A stretch of 37,160 bases of DNA from a virus: the IMG/VR virus record IMGVR_UViG_3300031997_000577, positions 1 to 37,160 of that record, one strand, 5' to 3'. Numbering within the stretch: position 1 is the stretch's first letter; each line of letters begins with the position of its first letter. The notes beneath the pieces are model-generated. The model saw only the letters and a list, made by a program, of their open reading frames with translations. It did no database searches and had not been told where the DNA came from. The position numbers were made by a program, and so were the translations under genes. Positions 25,646 to 33,455 of the stretch are shown here, one piece after another.

Positions 25646-26601
25646 CTGACTCTCTCTACAGCCGCCTCAATCTCTTGCCACACTTTTTCTTTATCAGCAT
25701 ACATACACTTATACTTGCTTCCACAAGCTTCCATCTTTTCAAAGCACGGAACACACCCAATAAGTTTACTAAGACTTACCTCTGTCGCACCTTCCGGCCT
25801 TAAAGGATGTTTAGATATTCTCTCAGACCCTCTGGACGGACCCGACAAAAAAACTACAGGGGTACGGGTAAAGTGAGCCATCCACAAAGCGGCAGAATCA
25901 ACCGTTATCAGAACAAGCGCGTCCCGGAGTAGCTTAACCGTTTCGTCTGGTGGGATTTTCCTATTTTCTCCCATGACATAAACAGGAGCTATCTTCTCTA
26001 GCCGGGGTACAAGATAGTCAACAGTCTCCTTTGGTATAGTCTTCAAAGGCTTAGAACCACTATGACAAAACACTATCCCGCCCGTCCCAACTGTCGGTTG
26101 CTCCAGAGACCAGACAGGCTCCTGCTTCTGGTCATACCCAAAAAACTCCCTGAATATGTCTACCCTGTGCATAGAGTGATATTTTTCAAGATAAAGGTCT
26201 CTCTCAACAAGGTTGTCAAGGTAGAAAGAGACATCATATTTTCTAGGAGTCCTTGTATCAGACATAAACGAAGAAAAAATACCCTCGTTAAAAATTTCTA
26301 TAAATCGAAATCCTCTAGCGGGGTCTTTGTTCGTTATCAGGTGTATCTTTACATCTGGATGTTTTTCTTTGAACTCGCGGGCCACGGGGAGGAACATAAG
26401 GACATCCCCAAGCGCGTACCTGCGTATAAAGGCTACGTCACAAACCCCTTTCATAACCTCTGTATATGTTTCTATTTTTCTGAGTGTTTTTGATAAAGGG
26501 ATTCTATCGTAGGGTAAATCAAAAGCGGTGCGGGGAGGGATTACAATAGGGTCGTTGAGCCTGTCGTAGAATATCTCAAGTCCACCCGCATTGTAAACCA
26601 A
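25633..26601 (-). CDS. GT9 (heptosyltransferase-like) glycosyltransferase with EIFYN module
   Basis: The 322-residue protein starts at a TTG with GGGGAGGTGG upstream. Residues 9-23 (EIFYDRLNDPIVIPP) are the same N-terminal module as in the next gene and in the small protein at the cassette end. The GT9 part has FIRRYALGDVLMFLPVAREF, GIVFCHSGSKPLKTIP (nucleotide-sugar binding) and LVLITVDSAALWMAHFTRTP near the C-terminus, followed by a Cys-rich tail (GCVPCFEKMEACGSKYKC). GT9 enzymes transfer heptose or related sugars, often to LPS core. It is the first gene after the capsid gene and after a hairpin. The real acceptor is unknown. Confidence 0.83.
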   Translation of the reverse strand: MVYNAGGLEIFYDRLNDPIVIPPRTAFDLPYDRIPLSKTLRKIETYTEVMKGVCDVAFIRRYALGDVLMFLPVAREFKEKHPDVKIHLITNKDPARGFRFIEIFNEGIFSSFMSDTRTPRKYDVSFYLDNLVERDLYLEKYHSMHRVDIFREFFGYDQKQEPVWSLEQPTVGTGGIVFCHSGSKPLKTIPKETVDYLVPRLEKIAPVYVMGENRKIPPDETVKLLRDALVLITVDSAALWMAHFTRTPVVFLSGPSRGSERISKHPLRPEGATEVSLSKLIGCVPCFEKMEACGSKYKCMYADKEKVWQEIEAAVERVRWKI

Positions 26602-26632
26602 TTACCACCTCCCCGTACCGTATATACAAAAT

Positions 26633-26668
26633 GAACGGGGGGGAAGGGGGAATTCTTCCCCCCCGTTC
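26633..26668 (-). terminator. Strong hairpin after the capsid gene, likely terminator or attenuator
   Basis: A perfect 14-bp inverted repeat (GAACGGGGGGGAAG and CTTCCCCCCCGTTC) flanks an 8-base loop. On the minus strand it is followed by ATTTTGT, a short U tract. It lies between the major capsid stop and the glycan cassette, so it could set a high capsid-to-cassette transcript ratio. The U tract is short, so read-through or an RNA-stabilising role is possible. Confidence 0.7.
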
Positions 26669-26701
26669 TGAACAAACGTCCCTCAGTTAATTATTAGACT
26701 A

Positions 26702-27904
26702 TTAACTTTGTGTGAGGGTAACGGTTGCCAGTCCGTCCTTGATAAGCGTACCATACGCGAATCGAGTCATCAGACCCTTTCTAGGCGTGAAGTCGTTGGT
26801 ATCCACAATCTTCGGAGTCACATAGAGAGGAATGTAGGGTGAGTAGAAACCAACAGAGTCTGTCCAAGTATTTCCCTTATATCCCATGAGGAGCTTGTTC
26901 GTGACAGGGAAGAACGGGTCTTTGTAAACCCGGTATCTGTCATTGAGCGTCCCCGAGAGATGCCGACCAATTGCAAATTCAGAAGGGTCGTTGGCAGGCG
27001 AGAACCGGAACTCTTCAAGCTTCTCAAGACGCACGATGGTATCGGGATGTCCGATAATCCAATTGGCGTAGCGATATCTCTTCTTGTAAATGAGGTTCGA
27101 TGCATCCACAACGGCTTCGTAAAGAGTCCGCTTGTAATCCTTCAGGAAAGTCGTGGAAGTATCGCCAGCCAGCTGACCGTTGATATTCCAGTTGACGTTT
27201 CCTGCGCCCGTGCCTGTTCCGTACCCAGAGCCGCCCGCTCCCGCGAGGAGAGCAGTGATAATAAGACCGTCAATTTCACGGACAATCTGTTCCTGCAGCA
27301 CGGTCATGAGTTCAGTTTCGGCATTAAGACCATGGTAAGCCATGAGGTCTTGCTCCAACTCCACCGTCCAGATAGCCTTGAGCTTCTTTTCGATAGCCGT
27401 GACGGTCTCGTTGGTGATTTTCAGGTCGAGTTCCTGCACCGTCCCACTCTCAGTCGTAGTAGCATAATTGGGAGACCGGACTTCGGCTACGCTGTCATCA
27501 GCAGTAGCTTGGTCAAAGGTGTTGTGATACTGGAAGTCGAGATAAAAAATCTTAGCCGTAGGCTGTGCAATCGGCTGAATGGAAACAAGGTCCATAGCCA
27601 AAAGCTTACTAAAGATTTTCCTAACGAGAGGCATGGCGATGGTCGTAAAGGTAAAGGACTGACCGGACGGAGTTGTCGTAGTCGTATCCTCCAACAGGTG
27701 CTTGGCCTGCTGCCTCAGGACTTTGGATATAATCCAGTCCTTGGATGAGGGGTCATTCGCCATTTTGAACTTGTCAAAATCTTCCGTCAGGGCCGCGTAA
27801 GAGTTTGACAGAAACTTAACCGGGTCTTCAACCAACATCTTCACTTCCGGAGCGGCCTGCTGCCGGAGGTCGTACTGAGACTTCAGGTCTTCATAAATTT
27901 CCAT
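26702..27904 (-). CDS. Major capsid protein (T4 gp23-like, HK97 fold)
   Basis: The 400-residue protein contains AMPLVRKIFSKLLAMDLVSI and QPIAQPTAKIFYLDFQYH, which match the conserved pattern of T4 gp23-type capsid proteins (LVR..YP.L...DLV...P...PTG.IF). It directly follows the prohead protease and scaffold gene with a TAATG overlap and a strong AGGAGGATAAGTA ribosome binding site, consistent with high expression. A Gly-rich insertion (LLAGAGGSGYGTGTGAG) is seen near the middle. The N-terminal ~45 residues may be removed by the protease. The strong downstream hairpin fits an abundant message. Confidence 0.88.
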   Translation of the reverse strand: MEIYEDLKSQYDLRQQAAPEVKMLVEDPVKFLSNSYAALTEDFDKFKMANDPSSKDWIISKVLRQQAKHLLEDTTTTTPSGQSFTFTTIAMPLVRKIFSKLLAMDLVSIQPIAQPTAKIFYLDFQYHNTFDQATADDSVAEVRSPNYATTTESGTVQELDLKITNETVTAIEKKLKAIWTVELEQDLMAYHGLNAETELMTVLQEQIVREIDGLIITALLAGAGGSGYGTGTGAGNVNWNINGQLAGDTSTTFLKDYKRTLYEAVVDASNLIYKKRYRYANWIIGHPDTIVRLEKLEEFRFSPANDPSEFAIGRHLSGTLNDRYRVYKDPFFPVTNKLLMGYKGNTWTDSVGFYSPYIPLYVTPKIVDTNDFTPRKGLMTRFAYGTLIKDGLATVTLTQS

Positions 27905-29187
27905 TACTTATCCTCCTTCTTAATTTTCATACCACCAAAGGACTGCATCTTCCTCTTAAAGTCCTCCGCAATCGGGTCATTCCCGTCATTGGAAGGTTTA
28001 ACCACCCCTTTGCCCTTGTCTTCAAGGATTTTAGATTCCTCACTGGCAAGGACTTTGGCGAAATCTTCGTCTTCTTTCAGATACTTAGCCACATCTTCCG
28101 GAGTCTTGATAATACCCGAATCCAGTTTCTCGACCAGACGGGTCTTAACCAAAGCTCCAAACTTCAACCCCTGCACACCTTCGTCAATAGAATTACGAAG
28201 TTCCTGCTTGAGCTTTTCCTCGGCAACCTTGGCTGCCTGTTCCTTCTGAGCATCCAAAACGGCTGTCTGGTCAGTGATTGTTTTCTCTAAAAGAGTGACC
28301 TTGTCAATCAGAGCCTGCCGTTCCTCGTCCGCCACCTTTGCCGCCTTGGGATTTTCCTTAACGATGTACTCTTCAAGATATCCGCTAGAGCTAAGGATAT
28401 CAACAATTCCCTCAAGGACAGAAAGGTGCTTTTCCATCTCCTTGTCCTTCGTGTTCAGCTCGGCTTCCAACTGAGAGACACGCCCAAGGTTCTCCTTGAG
28501 TTTAGCATCCGCCTCTGTAACCTTAGGCTCAAATTCTTTGGAGAACTCAGCCTTCAGTTCGTCTATAATCTGAGGATGCTTTTCTTTCAGCAAAGCCAGA
28601 GTTAGTTCTTCAGACATTGCTTCCTCCTGTATGACTTTTTCATTTGCGTCCGCCTGTTCTATGATTTTGTGAATCTGAGCGGACTGAACAGACGGGTCAA
28701 TCACAAAATCAACACTCTCCAACTTATAACCCTTTTCAATCTCCTCCAATTCCTCTCCGTTGACAGTAACTTTCTTACTGTTACCAGCCCCACGCGAGGA
28801 AAATCCCGGCCTTCCACCAGCTCTCAAAATTTCCTTCAAAACAAGACCTGCCGGGGTATTAAGAATAAGACATTCACCAAGAATACGGCTAGGTTGAAAC
28901 TCGTCCCACCAGAGCTTTGTGACCATATGGGACGTTTCCTTCAGTCTCCCTCGCACCTCAGGATGGTCAACCTCTCCGAATACACGGTTTTCTTGAAGAC
29001 GGTCTTTCAGACCAGCAAGTGCTTCCTCAAGGACTTCCTTCTTGTAGATTCTTTTGTTCCGATTGGGAATGTCGGCTTCCTGTACAACACCAGTAACCTT
29101 CATTCTTTTTTCGGTCTGTCCCTCGACAGCGTCCTCTACAATCCTGAGGTTGCTCCAAGTTGTTTCAACTAAAAGTTTTTCGGGCAT
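27904..29187 (-). CDS. Prohead protease fused to scaffold-like coiled coil
   Basis: I start at the ATG at 29187 because GGAG is seven bases upstream; the frame extends 15 codons further without support. The first ~190 of 427 residues look like a T4 gp21-type protease: IPNRNKRIYKKEVLEEAL, then ENRVFGEVDHPEV (candidate catalytic His) and GRPGFSSRGAG (candidate catalytic Ser). Residues ~210-400 are highly charged and helical (KENLGRVSQLEAELNTKDKE; VTLLEKTITDQTAVLDAQKE), like a scaffold. Protease-scaffold fusions are known in phages: the enzyme cleaves its own scaffold and capsid N-termini during maturation. It is directly upstream of the capsid gene. Confidence 0.85.
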   Translation of the reverse strand: MPEKLLVETTWSNLRIVEDAVEGQTEKRMKVTGVVQEADIPNRNKRIYKKEVLEEALAGLKDRLQENRVFGEVDHPEVRGRLKETSHMVTKLWWDEFQPSRILGECLILNTPAGLVLKEILRAGGRPGFSSRGAGNSKKVTVNGEELEEIEKGYKLESVDFVIDPSVQSAQIHKIIEQADANEKVIQEEAMSEELTLALLKEKHPQIIDELKAEFSKEFEPKVTEADAKLKENLGRVSQLEAELNTKDKEMEKHLSVLEGIVDILSSSGYLEEYIVKENPKAAKVADEERQALIDKVTLLEKTITDQTAVLDAQKEQAAKVAEEKLKQELRNSIDEGVQGLKFGALVKTRLVEKLDSGIIKTPEDVAKYLKEDEDFAKVLASEESKILEDKGKGVVKPSNDGNDPIAEDFKRKMQSFGGMKIKKEDK

Positions 29188-29247
29188 TCTATGCTCCATG
29201 TATGACTTTATCCATAGTTTGTAACATGTCAAGTATTGTTAATTTTG

Positions 29248-29958
29248 TCATTTACCACTTCCACTGATAGATTGCAAAACAATAACTAAAAGAACACCAA
29301 TCCCAAACCCCTCTGCCCTCTTTTTCCATTTGGACTTTTGGTATTCTCTTTTCCACTTATTCATAGCTGTCTCGGCAGAGTCTTTTGCAAATTCACATTT
29401 AACCAACTCTTCGCCCCTAAGTTGTAATGCTTCCTGCAACTTACCAACACTACCAGAACATAGAGTAAATTTGTCTACCAACTCTTTAGTCACAGATATC
29501 TGGTCCCCAAGTGATTTTCCTAATGCTTCCTCAGACAGAAAGATATTAAGGGTGGACTCAGCTCCGGAACGAGTGAAGTCGTATGTTTGTAGGCCAGTCA
29601 GACGAACTTCTGTCCCAACCCTACTTGAAATCTTTGTAACAAGTTCATTAGGAGAGAGGGTTTTAGTTTTGGACTTCTCGTTAGCGAGGGCTTTTTCTGT
29701 TTGTATCTGTTTTTCTTCAAGTTCTTTTATCCTTTCGTCCCGCAGAAGTATAAGCTGGTTTGTGTTATTTATCTGCAGAAGAAAATCAGAAATCTTAGCC
29801 TCGGCTTGAAGCTTGAACGATTTATATTCAGAATCAATATCTTTGAACAACTCCTCAGCGGCAGCAGCCTTTTTTTCAGACTGCAGCTTTGAATCATATA
29901 GATACAAACATCCGGCTATCAAGAGAACAATAACAACGCACAACACAAAGGTTTTCAT
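29248..29958 (-). CDS. Membrane-anchored coiled-coil protein with transmembrane segments at both ends
   Basis: The 236-residue protein opens with a hydrophobic segment (TFVLCVVIVLLIAGCLYLY) and closes with another (GFGIGVLLVIVLQSISG). Between them is a mostly helical, charged middle (RIKELEEKQIQTEKALANEK) with some strand-like sequence. I do not recognise the family. A spanin-like or other envelope role would fit the nearby holin-like gene, but both ends being hydrophobic is unusual for a spanin, and a tail or core accessory role is possible. The ATG has AGGAGTCTAGC upstream. It contains one TAGGAAAATC copy (29513). Confidence 0.6.
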   Translation of the reverse strand: MKTFVLCVVIVLLIAGCLYLYDSKLQSEKKAAAAEELFKDIDSEYKSFKLQAEAKISDFLLQINNTNQLILLRDERIKELEEKQIQTEKALANEKSKTKTLSPNELVTKISSRVGTEVRLTGLQTYDFTRSGAESTLNIFLSEEALGKSLGDQISVTKELVDKFTLCSGSVGKLQEALQLRGEELVKCEFAKDSAETAMNKWKREYQKSKWKKRAEGFGIGVLLVIVLQSISGSGK

Positions 29959-30001
29959 GCTAGACTCCTAAAACCCCCTCTCCACCTCGGTTCTAATACC
30001 C

Positions 30002-30292
30002 TTACTTGACTGTCGTCTTCGGATGCCAAACGTCGTACAGACCACTGGCAACAAACCAGACGGAAACAGCGTACAAAAAGAATGCGCTCAGGGTGAATTG
30101 CTTGGTGAAAAGCAAGTAACCGCCCGTAAACGCACCCGATACAAGCATAGAAATAACGTAGCCAAGAATCTTCTTGGTCGCGTCACTCGCGCCCGTAAAG
30201 AGTTTCTTAATGTACTCCGTCACACCCTGAACACTCAGGATGCCCCCAACTCCCGCAAGAATAAGCTGCGTGATAATCGGGTCATAAATCAT
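30002..30292 (-). CDS. Holin-like three-span membrane protein
   Basis: A 96-residue protein with three hydrophobic stretches: IITQLILAGVGGILSV, ILGYVISMLVSGAFTGGYLL and LSAFFLYAVSVWFVASGLYD. Size and topology fit a class I holin, although I see no endolysin beside it. The ATG has a strong AGGAGG ribosome binding site and overlaps the stop of the preceding gene by ATGA. It may instead act with the two-anchor coiled-coil protein that follows. No catalytic motif is seen. Confidence 0.65.
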   Translation of the reverse strand: MIYDPIITQLILAGVGGILSVQGVTEYIKKLFTGASDATKKILGYVISMLVSGAFTGGYLLFTKQFTLSAFFLYAVSVWFVASGLYDVWHPKTTVK

Positions 30293-30564
30293 GATGTACC
30301 TCCTATTTGGTATGGTAAAGTAGCGTAAACCCTTCTCCCATCCAAGATTTGGGGAAGAGCATCAAAGAACTCTTTTGGATTAGCCGTACTGTAAGACTTT
30401 CTCTGGTATACAATTCCGTCATCCAATATTTCTTTAGCAAACCCGTTAGTATCTTTCAAAATAATAATATTGGTCCCATCAAATCCAAACGTAGCTATGA
30501 TATCAACATCATCATCGTCTCTGTGTGGAAAGACAACATCAATTCCAAGCATCTTTAACCTCAT
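30289..30564 (-). CDS. Small partner of kinase-like gene (unrecognised)
   Basis: A 91-residue acidic protein that overlaps the end of the second kinase-like gene. It has DVVFPHRDDDDVDI, a strand GTNIIILKD and a C-terminal DALPQILDGRRVYATLPY. An ATG four codons in (30552) has a better ribosome binding site (GAGG, six bases) and may be the true start. The pairing kinase then small protein is repeated just upstream (31600-31893), which suggests an inhibitor, antitoxin-like or adaptor function, but there is no clear sequence match between the two small proteins. Function is unknown. Confidence 0.7.
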   Translation of the reverse strand: MRLKMLGIDVVFPHRDDDDVDIIATFGFDGTNIIILKDTNGFAKEILDDGIVYQRKSYSTANPKEFFDALPQILDGRRVYATLPYQIGGTS

Positions 30565-31598
30565 TCATACTTCATAACAAATTTATTATTGCTTTTGTCG
30601 ATTATTTCTCTAGCCTTCGTATCCCAAAGTCCGGGGTTTCCGGGAAATTTATCCATGGTATTTAAAATCTTTGCTCTGGTAAAAGAGTTTTCCACATGTC
30701 GTATAAGTTCTGGAGGAGACCCTATTTTTTGAGCCATAGCCATGATATCTTTCTCTCTACTGACATACCTTTCAAGCGCGGCATGAATTTTTGGAGAGAT
30801 AGGTTGGTTTCCAGATTTACTTTCCGCATGCGTCATATAGTAAAAATCATGAGAAAACGAAAGATTATTATCTATGGCAATTACTTTTTTAGTAGACTCG
30901 TTTATCAAATAGTTATTCATATGTCTATCACTATTCGCTATAACTATATCCAACGCCATCATTTCGTCCCATGACTCTTGCTCAGCCCCGTTCTTACCTG
31001 TTTGTACCATACCTACCGGAGTCCCCTTCTCATCCCATCTCTGCCAAGAACCGATACCAAAGTGGTTCTCCTGAATACGATTTAGTTCATCATCTCCTTC
31101 TCCAGCTTGCACAGCTTCAATCCCGGCCTGATATCCCATCTTTATTTCTTCAATGGTCGGACCCTCTCTTATTATCGTCTCCGGAACGATATCAAACCCC
31201 ATTGCTCTGCTTATAGCATAACTCAAAGCATCGCGCATCATGGATGACCCTTTATCCCCACCACCTAACGCATGCTCTTCCGGTTTATAGGCATAGGTTC
31301 TTTCTTCCCCATCCGGACCCCTAAGAACCGTCTTCCACGTTTTGCTAATGCCCTGTTTTCCATTCAGTTTAATATTGATAATATTACCGTTTAAAATAAA
31401 GTCTGCTTTGGCTTGGTCCACAAGAGGTCTAGTTCCTAAAATATCTTTGGGAATCTTTAAACTATTGGCTATTCTTCCCTTATCATTACCCCTAGCAGAA
31501 TTAGGCGGCCTTCCAGAGCCGGGACCACCATTTTTACCCGGAGGACCACCCTCAATGAATCTCTTAGAGAATTCTTGAACTACCCTGTAATATCCCAT
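30561..31598 (-). CDS. PI3/4-kinase-like protein carrying a GGPGSGR tag
   Basis: The 345-residue protein begins with RFIEGGPPGKNGGPGSGRPP, the tag shared with nearby head-region genes. The kinase-like part follows: YAYKPEEHALGG at ~102-112 (candidate ATP lysine K105), ALSYAISRAMGFDIVPET, FGIGSWQRW, then the catalytic loop IANSDRHMNN (D224, N229) and AIDNN (D243). The DRH..N and later ID pattern is that of PI3/4-kinase-like and HipA-like folds. I expect phosphorylation of a protein, lipid or small molecule, or possibly AMPylation. The substrate is unknown. It overlaps a small gene that follows it. Injection with the DNA as an early effector is an inference. Confidence 0.75.
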   Translation of the reverse strand: MGYYRVVQEFSKRFIEGGPPGKNGGPGSGRPPNSARGNDKGRIANSLKIPKDILGTRPLVDQAKADFILNGNIINIKLNGKQGISKTWKTVLRGPDGEERTYAYKPEEHALGGGDKGSSMMRDALSYAISRAMGFDIVPETIIREGPTIEEIKMGYQAGIEAVQAGEGDDELNRIQENHFGIGSWQRWDEKGTPVGMVQTGKNGAEQESWDEMMALDIVIANSDRHMNNYLINESTKKVIAIDNNLSFSHDFYYMTHAESKSGNQPISPKIHAALERYVSREKDIMAMAQKIGSPPELIRHVENSFTRAKILNTMDKFPGNPGLWDTKAREIIDKSNNKFVMKYE

Positions 31599-31599
31599 C

Positions 31600-31893
31600 T
31601 CAGTCCTCTATTGATTCCTCATAAGGAGCATTCGACCACGACCTGCTGCCATGGTATTCAAAGGGTATAAGCTTGATAAACCGTAATCCCTCAGAAGAGA
31701 AAACAATATCTCTTGTCTTTTCATCCAAAAGAGGCTCCGCCAGCCGTTTTGTAGCAACAGCCAACGGAAAGTCTTCCGATGTTTTAATTTCAAACGCAGG
31801 CCCGCCAGAAAGGTCCGCACCAATGGCGTAGATGGGTGATTTTCCATCTTCCCACTCTGAGTTAAATATATCTACCCGTAACACTTGTCTCAT
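31600..31893 (-). CDS. Small partner of the first kinase-like gene (unrecognised)
   Basis: A 97-residue protein that starts directly after the first kinase-like gene (TAA then ATG), with GGGGAGAGGG as ribosome binding site. It reads ADLSGGPAFEIKTSEDF, then TRDIVFSSEGLRFIKLIP, suggesting a small alpha/beta domain, with an acidic C-terminus (YEESIED). I do not recognise the family. Together with the 91-residue gene it makes a repeated kinase-small-protein arrangement, which could be toxin and immunity, enzyme and adaptor, or substrate. I see no direct evidence to choose. Confidence 0.72.
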   Translation of the reverse strand: MRQVLRVDIFNSEWEDGKSPIYAIGADLSGGPAFEIKTSEDFPLAVATKRLAEPLLDEKTRDIVFSSEGLRFIKLIPFEYHGSRSWSNAPYEESIED

Positions 31894-32940
31894 TTACCCT
31901 CTCCCCAGCACATGCGGCACAGCAGCTCGGTTGTTCCGTATAAAAGTTCCACTATTACCCATATAATACTGAGTTCTCGGTAAAAACTTACCACTAGTCT
32001 TCAGTGCTTCCGCCCGAGTAAATATATCCTCTACTCCACGCATATCTGCTGCGCTCATTTTCAATTTTTTTGCAGCTTTAAATACTTTTTCCTTACCCGC
32101 TAAAAGTTTATTAATAGAATTTATAGATGACTCAGATAAAGGCTTCTCTTCGGGATTAAGTTTAAAATCGTCAAAAACACTAATTCTAATATATGGACTA
32201 CCTGTCCGCTGAGGAATACAAAGTCCATTATCTATGGCATGAAGCTTACCATTTTCTTCATCAATCATAATATTATTTCCATGCCTGTCCGAATTACCTG
32301 TGATTGTATCAAGTAGAAAAAGTTTTTCTACTTGGTCCACATGAGACTCAGCAAACCTAGATTGCATCCTGTCAAATGCCCCGGCCCCATTATTTCTATC
32401 CTCCACCTCTCCGTTTATTCCCTTTATCCACCGTTGCGCAGAACCTATTCCCTTCTCTGGATGAACAAATAAATCCGTATCTGGAACTAGTCCAAGCCCC
32501 ATCGTTCTATCAATAACACAAGCCAAAATCTCTCTTTTATAAAAAGTACCCTTTTCTACAAAATTTCTCAACTTTTCACCCCGAGGGATTATTAGATTTC
32601 CTTGTCTATCCCTACCCATACATTCTCCGTTCTTTGGTTTGAAGCAAGTTTTTAATTCCTCATCCCCAAATTTCATATACAGTTTGAACGAAAGGCTCGT
32701 AGCGCGGGTATCAGAATTAGGTTCTGTCCTTGACACCTCTCTAGAAATAAGGACATCCTGAAGATTGCTTCTATCTTCAGGAGCGGAAATAGTAGGATTC
32801 TGTTCCCTCGGTATTCTTCCCATATCATGTCCATACCTACTACCTACGGTTCTTCCTGAACCGGGTCCGCCTTCTAAAATATCCAAAACACCACGATTGA
32901 ATCGCAGGCGTAAGATGTCGTAGCTCAATTTATTTATCAC
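31894..32940 (-). CDS. PI3/4-kinase-like protein carrying a GGPGSGR tag
   Basis: The 348-residue protein starts at a GTG (a TTG four codons later is also possible; ribosome binding sites are weak). Residues 23-30 (EGGPGSGR) are the shared tag. The kinase-like part has TCFKPKNGECMG (K101), FYKREILACVIDRTMGLGLV, EKGIGSAQRWI, catalytic loop GNSDRHGNNIMI (D218, N223) and HAIDNGL (D237). It aligns along its length with the other kinase-like gene, from the REIL..VIDR and GSAQRW elements through DRH..N to the late FTRAEALK, so the two look like diverged paralogues. Bacterial relatives of PI3/4 kinases with LGxxLVPxT motifs are known. Substrate unknown. Confidence 0.76.
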   Translation of the reverse strand: MINKLSYDILRLRFNRGVLDILEGGPGSGRTVGSRYGHDMGRIPREQNPTISAPEDRSNLQDVLISREVSRTEPNSDTRATSLSFKLYMKFGDEELKTCFKPKNGECMGRDRQGNLIIPRGEKLRNFVEKGTFYKREILACVIDRTMGLGLVPDTDLFVHPEKGIGSAQRWIKGINGEVEDRNNGAGAFDRMQSRFAESHVDQVEKLFLLDTITGNSDRHGNNIMIDEENGKLHAIDNGLCIPQRTGSPYIRISVFDDFKLNPEEKPLSESSINSINKLLAGKEKVFKAAKKLKMSAADMRGVEDIFTRAEALKTSGKFLPRTQYYMGNSGTFIRNNRAAVPHVLGRG

Positions 32941-33067
32941 TCTTTTTTAAAAGAATAGTAATGACAGAATCATCATCAGTAGGAAATTCGTCTATTTCCG
33001 GCAACATGTCAAGCCACACAGAAAACTCATCGTCTGTTTCGATATCAGGTTCTATATTTTCTCTCAT
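32930..33067 (-). CDS. Small acidic protein, 45 residues
   Basis: A complete ATG-to-TAA ORF fills the gap between two genes. It starts MRENIEPDIETDDEFSVW and is strongly acidic, ending in ITILLKKSDK. Its ATG comes one base after the previous stop, and its end overlaps the start of the first kinase-like gene. The even packing and biased composition favour a real gene. Against it: no clear ribosome binding site, so it may depend on translational coupling. Function unknown. Confidence 0.55.
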   Translation of the reverse strand: MRENIEPDIETDDEFSVWLDMLPEIDEFPTDDDSVITILLKKSDK

Positions 33068-33068
33068 T

Positions 33069-33455
33069 TTATTTTGTAAATAAATGTATAAGCCCCAAAA
33101 TTACCCCGAGTATGGAAATACCAGAAACGAACCAGAGTTGCCCCTGTGAAGCCTTGCCTTGGTGGCTGGACCGAAAGTCTCGGCTTTCCCGCAACTCGTC
33201 ATCATACACCTTGTGAGAAAGAATTGCTTCCGCCCGTGTGAAATAATTCTTAGATTGGTCGCTCATGGCTTGTCGAAACTCATTCATAGAAGATAAACGA
33301 GCATTCATTACCTCATCGCTCTTAGCCATTTCAGCACACAGTGCGTCAAAACGGGAATCAACGTAATCTCGCAATGTAACCCAGTCTGCCCTGTGCATAA
33401 CCCCATCTTTTCCTTGTGCCAATTTACCCATTAATCTTCCCACAAGTAAAAACAT
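33069..33455 (-). CDS. Single-span membrane-anchored helical protein (XhlA-like appearance)
   Basis: A 128-residue protein with a charged helical body (SRFDALCAEMAKSDEVMN, then SSMNEFRQAMSDQSK) and one C-terminal hydrophobic segment (LWFVSGISILGVILGLIHLF). The NEFR...DQ stretch and a terminal anchor recall small phage membrane proteins often annotated near lysis genes. The start used is the ATG immediately after the upstream TGA; an ATG eight codons later with GGGAAG upstream is an alternative. The exact role is unknown. Confidence 0.68.
   Translation of the reverse strand: MFLLVGRLMGKLAQGKDGVMHRADWVTLRDYVDSRFDALCAEMAKSDEVMNARLSSMNEFRQAMSDQSKNYFTRAEAILSHKVYDDELRESRDFRSSHQGKASQGQLWFVSGISILGVILGLIHLFTK

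Noticed and set aside
30002-33455. Complete lysis cassette (holin, endolysin, spanin)
   Set aside because: Three small membrane proteins fit parts of one, but I found no peptidoglycan hydrolase motif in the window, so only holin-like or membrane labels are justified.
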